Shown here one piece after another: positions 6,404 through 7,209 of a DNA stretch of 7,209 nt. The DNA is from Acidobacteriaceae bacterium (GTDB lineage Bacteria; Acidobacteriota; Terriglobia; Terriglobales; Acidobacteriaceae), in NCBI GenBank assembly GCA_030049955.1, contig JASIJX010000156.1:1-7209 (forward strand). Direction: 5' to 3'. Made by a program: the position numbers and the translations under genes. Numbering within the stretch: position 1 is the stretch's first letter; every line of letters begins with the position of its first letter. Under the pieces are notes generated by a model that was not told the origin of the DNA, ran no database searches, and saw only the letters and a program-made list of their open reading frames with translations.

Positions 6404-7209
6404 ATGATCTCCGTACTCACCACAAGCCTGACTGCGGTGCTGGTGGAGTCGGCCTTGCGCGCGCTGGCGCTGGCTGGGGCCGTGTGGGCGGGGCTGCACG
6501 TCTTGCGTGTGCGCAACGTGGTGGCCGCAAAGCTGGCGTGGACGATGGTGCTGGCTGCGGCGCTGGCGATGCCGGCGTTGCTGCCGCTGGCCGCGCGCAT
6601 GCCGGGGCTTCCAGCGGCTGTCGTGCCTCTGCCGCGGTTCGGAATAGCGCCTGCGGTGCAGCAGCAGGATTCGGCGCCGCTGCCGGCAGATGCGTACGCG
6701 CCTGTTGCGCCATTGGGATTGCAGCAGAGGAGGCCGGCTTCGGTTGCGATGGCCGCGGAGGCAGCGGTGAATGCGGTGGTTCCAGCGGCGGTTCCGGATG
6801 TAGTGCCGGGCGCGGCCCCGGATGTGGCGCCGCAGACTGCTTCCGCCGCCGGACCGGACATGGACATGGGGACGCGCATCGGGATGGCCGGAGCAGCGTT
6901 TCTAACGCGATGCGCGAAGGCAATCGCTTCGATTTCCCCCGCGCGGCTGGCGGGGCTGCTCTATCTTTGCGTGGCCGGCGTGCTGTTGCTGCGCCTGCTC
7001 TTCGGCCTGGCTATTGCCTTGCGGTTGTGGCATAGGGCGCAGCCGGTTTCGCTGCCCAGGATTACCGGGGCAGAGAACCTGCGCCTGCGTGCGAGCGCTG
7101 CTGTCTCTTCGCCGGTCACGCTCGGCTCGGGCGTGGTGCTGCCAGCGGATTACGCCGCGTGGGATGAAGAGAAGCTGCGCATTGTGCTGGCGCATGAACG
7201 CGCACACAT
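6404..7209 (+). CDS. M56-family (BlaR1/MecR1-like) membrane metallopeptidase, N-terminal part
   Basis: The frame is open from the ATG at 6404 to the window end, giving 268 residues; the C-terminus lies outside. Membrane segments are likely at about 5-33, 40-63 and 181-208. Near the end come SSPVTLGSGVVLP and then DEEKLRIVLAHERAH, the M56 pattern in which HERAH (264-268) is the HExxH zinc motif with Glu265 as catalytic residue. In BlaR1 this cytoplasmic-side protease is activated when an external sensor domain binds its ligand, after which repressor is cleaved. The second and third membrane segments are joined by a long Ala/Pro/Val-rich stretch (about 66-165) with a short PDVVPGAAPDVAP repeat, much longer than expected for this loop. 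Whether a penicillin-binding sensor or some other C-terminal domain is present cannot be seen. It lies 46 bases after the repressor gene and is probably cotranscribed. Confidence 0.88.
   Translation, partial: MISVLTTSLTAVLVESALRALALAGAVWAGLHVLRVRNVVAAKLAWTMVLAAALAMPALLPLAARMPGLPAAVVPLPRFGIAPAVQQQDSAPLPADAYAPVAPLGLQQRRPASVAMAAEAAVNAVVPAAVPDVVPGAAPDVAPQTASAAGPDMDMGTRIGMAGAAFLTRCAKAIASISPARLAGLLYLCVAGVLLLRLLFGLAIALRLWHRAQPVSLPRITGAENLRLRASAAVSSPVTLGSGVVLPADYAAWDEEKLRIVLAHERAH

Noticed and set aside
5734..6879. Long minus-strand open frame opposite the repressor and M56 genes (381 codons)
   Set aside because: It is antisense to two well-supported genes, Ala/Ser/Gly-rich low complexity from the GC-rich template, with no recognisable domain.
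6370..7035. Gly/Ala-rich plus-strand frame of 221 codons
   Set aside because: It is another reading frame of the M56 peptidase gene, which has the ribosome site, membrane segments and zinc motif.

Overview
The window is GC-rich (roughly 60% by eye), almost fully coding, and looks like chromosomal DNA of a Gram-negative soil-type bacterium. The best guess is an acidobacterium (class Terriglobia). This rests on three things: the BlaI-type repressor paired with an M56 membrane peptidase behind a TTACA/TGTAA dyad, two tandem type I signal peptidase genes directly after rnc, and an AsmA-type envelope protein. The assignment is inference; there is no rRNA or other phylogenetic marker here.

Layout. 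Positions 1-5688 hold five genes, all on the minus strand and tightly packed, read from right to left: a secreted TPR-type protein of unknown function (5688-3790), rnc for RNase III (3755-2922), a first signal peptidase I gene (2925-2038, overlapping rnc by ATGA), a second signal peptidase I gene (1998-1159), and the N-terminal part of an AsmA-family protein (1100 to beyond position 1). Gaps are 34, -4, 39 and 58 bases and no terminator-like hairpin with a T-run is visible, so this is very probably one operon. A good sigma70-type promoter lies just upstream (5737-5709, TTGACC-17-TAGACT).

Positions 5689-5847 are a divergent promoter region. To its right, on the plus strand, come a BlaI/MecI-family repressor gene (5848-6357) and an M56 (BlaR1/MecR1-like) membrane metallopeptidase gene (from 6404, cut off by the window end right after its HERAH zinc motif). 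A perfect 17-bp dyad, TGTTACA-GTG-TGTAACA, ends two bases before the repressor start codon. It is the obvious autoregulatory operator and leaves no room for a ribosome binding site, so the repressor mRNA is probably leaderless or nearly so.

How it works together. The left operon joins RNA processing (RNase III) to protein export (two signal peptidases) and envelope proteins (AsmA, the secreted TPR protein). The right pair is a signal-transducing module: by analogy with BlaR1/BlaI, the membrane peptidase would relieve repression by the BlaI-type protein. The most unusual items are the degenerate HExxH-like site (HTYLH) in the secreted TPR protein, the operator abutting the start codon, the loss of the classical Asn-Phe cleavage site in the repressor, and the tandem signal peptidases.
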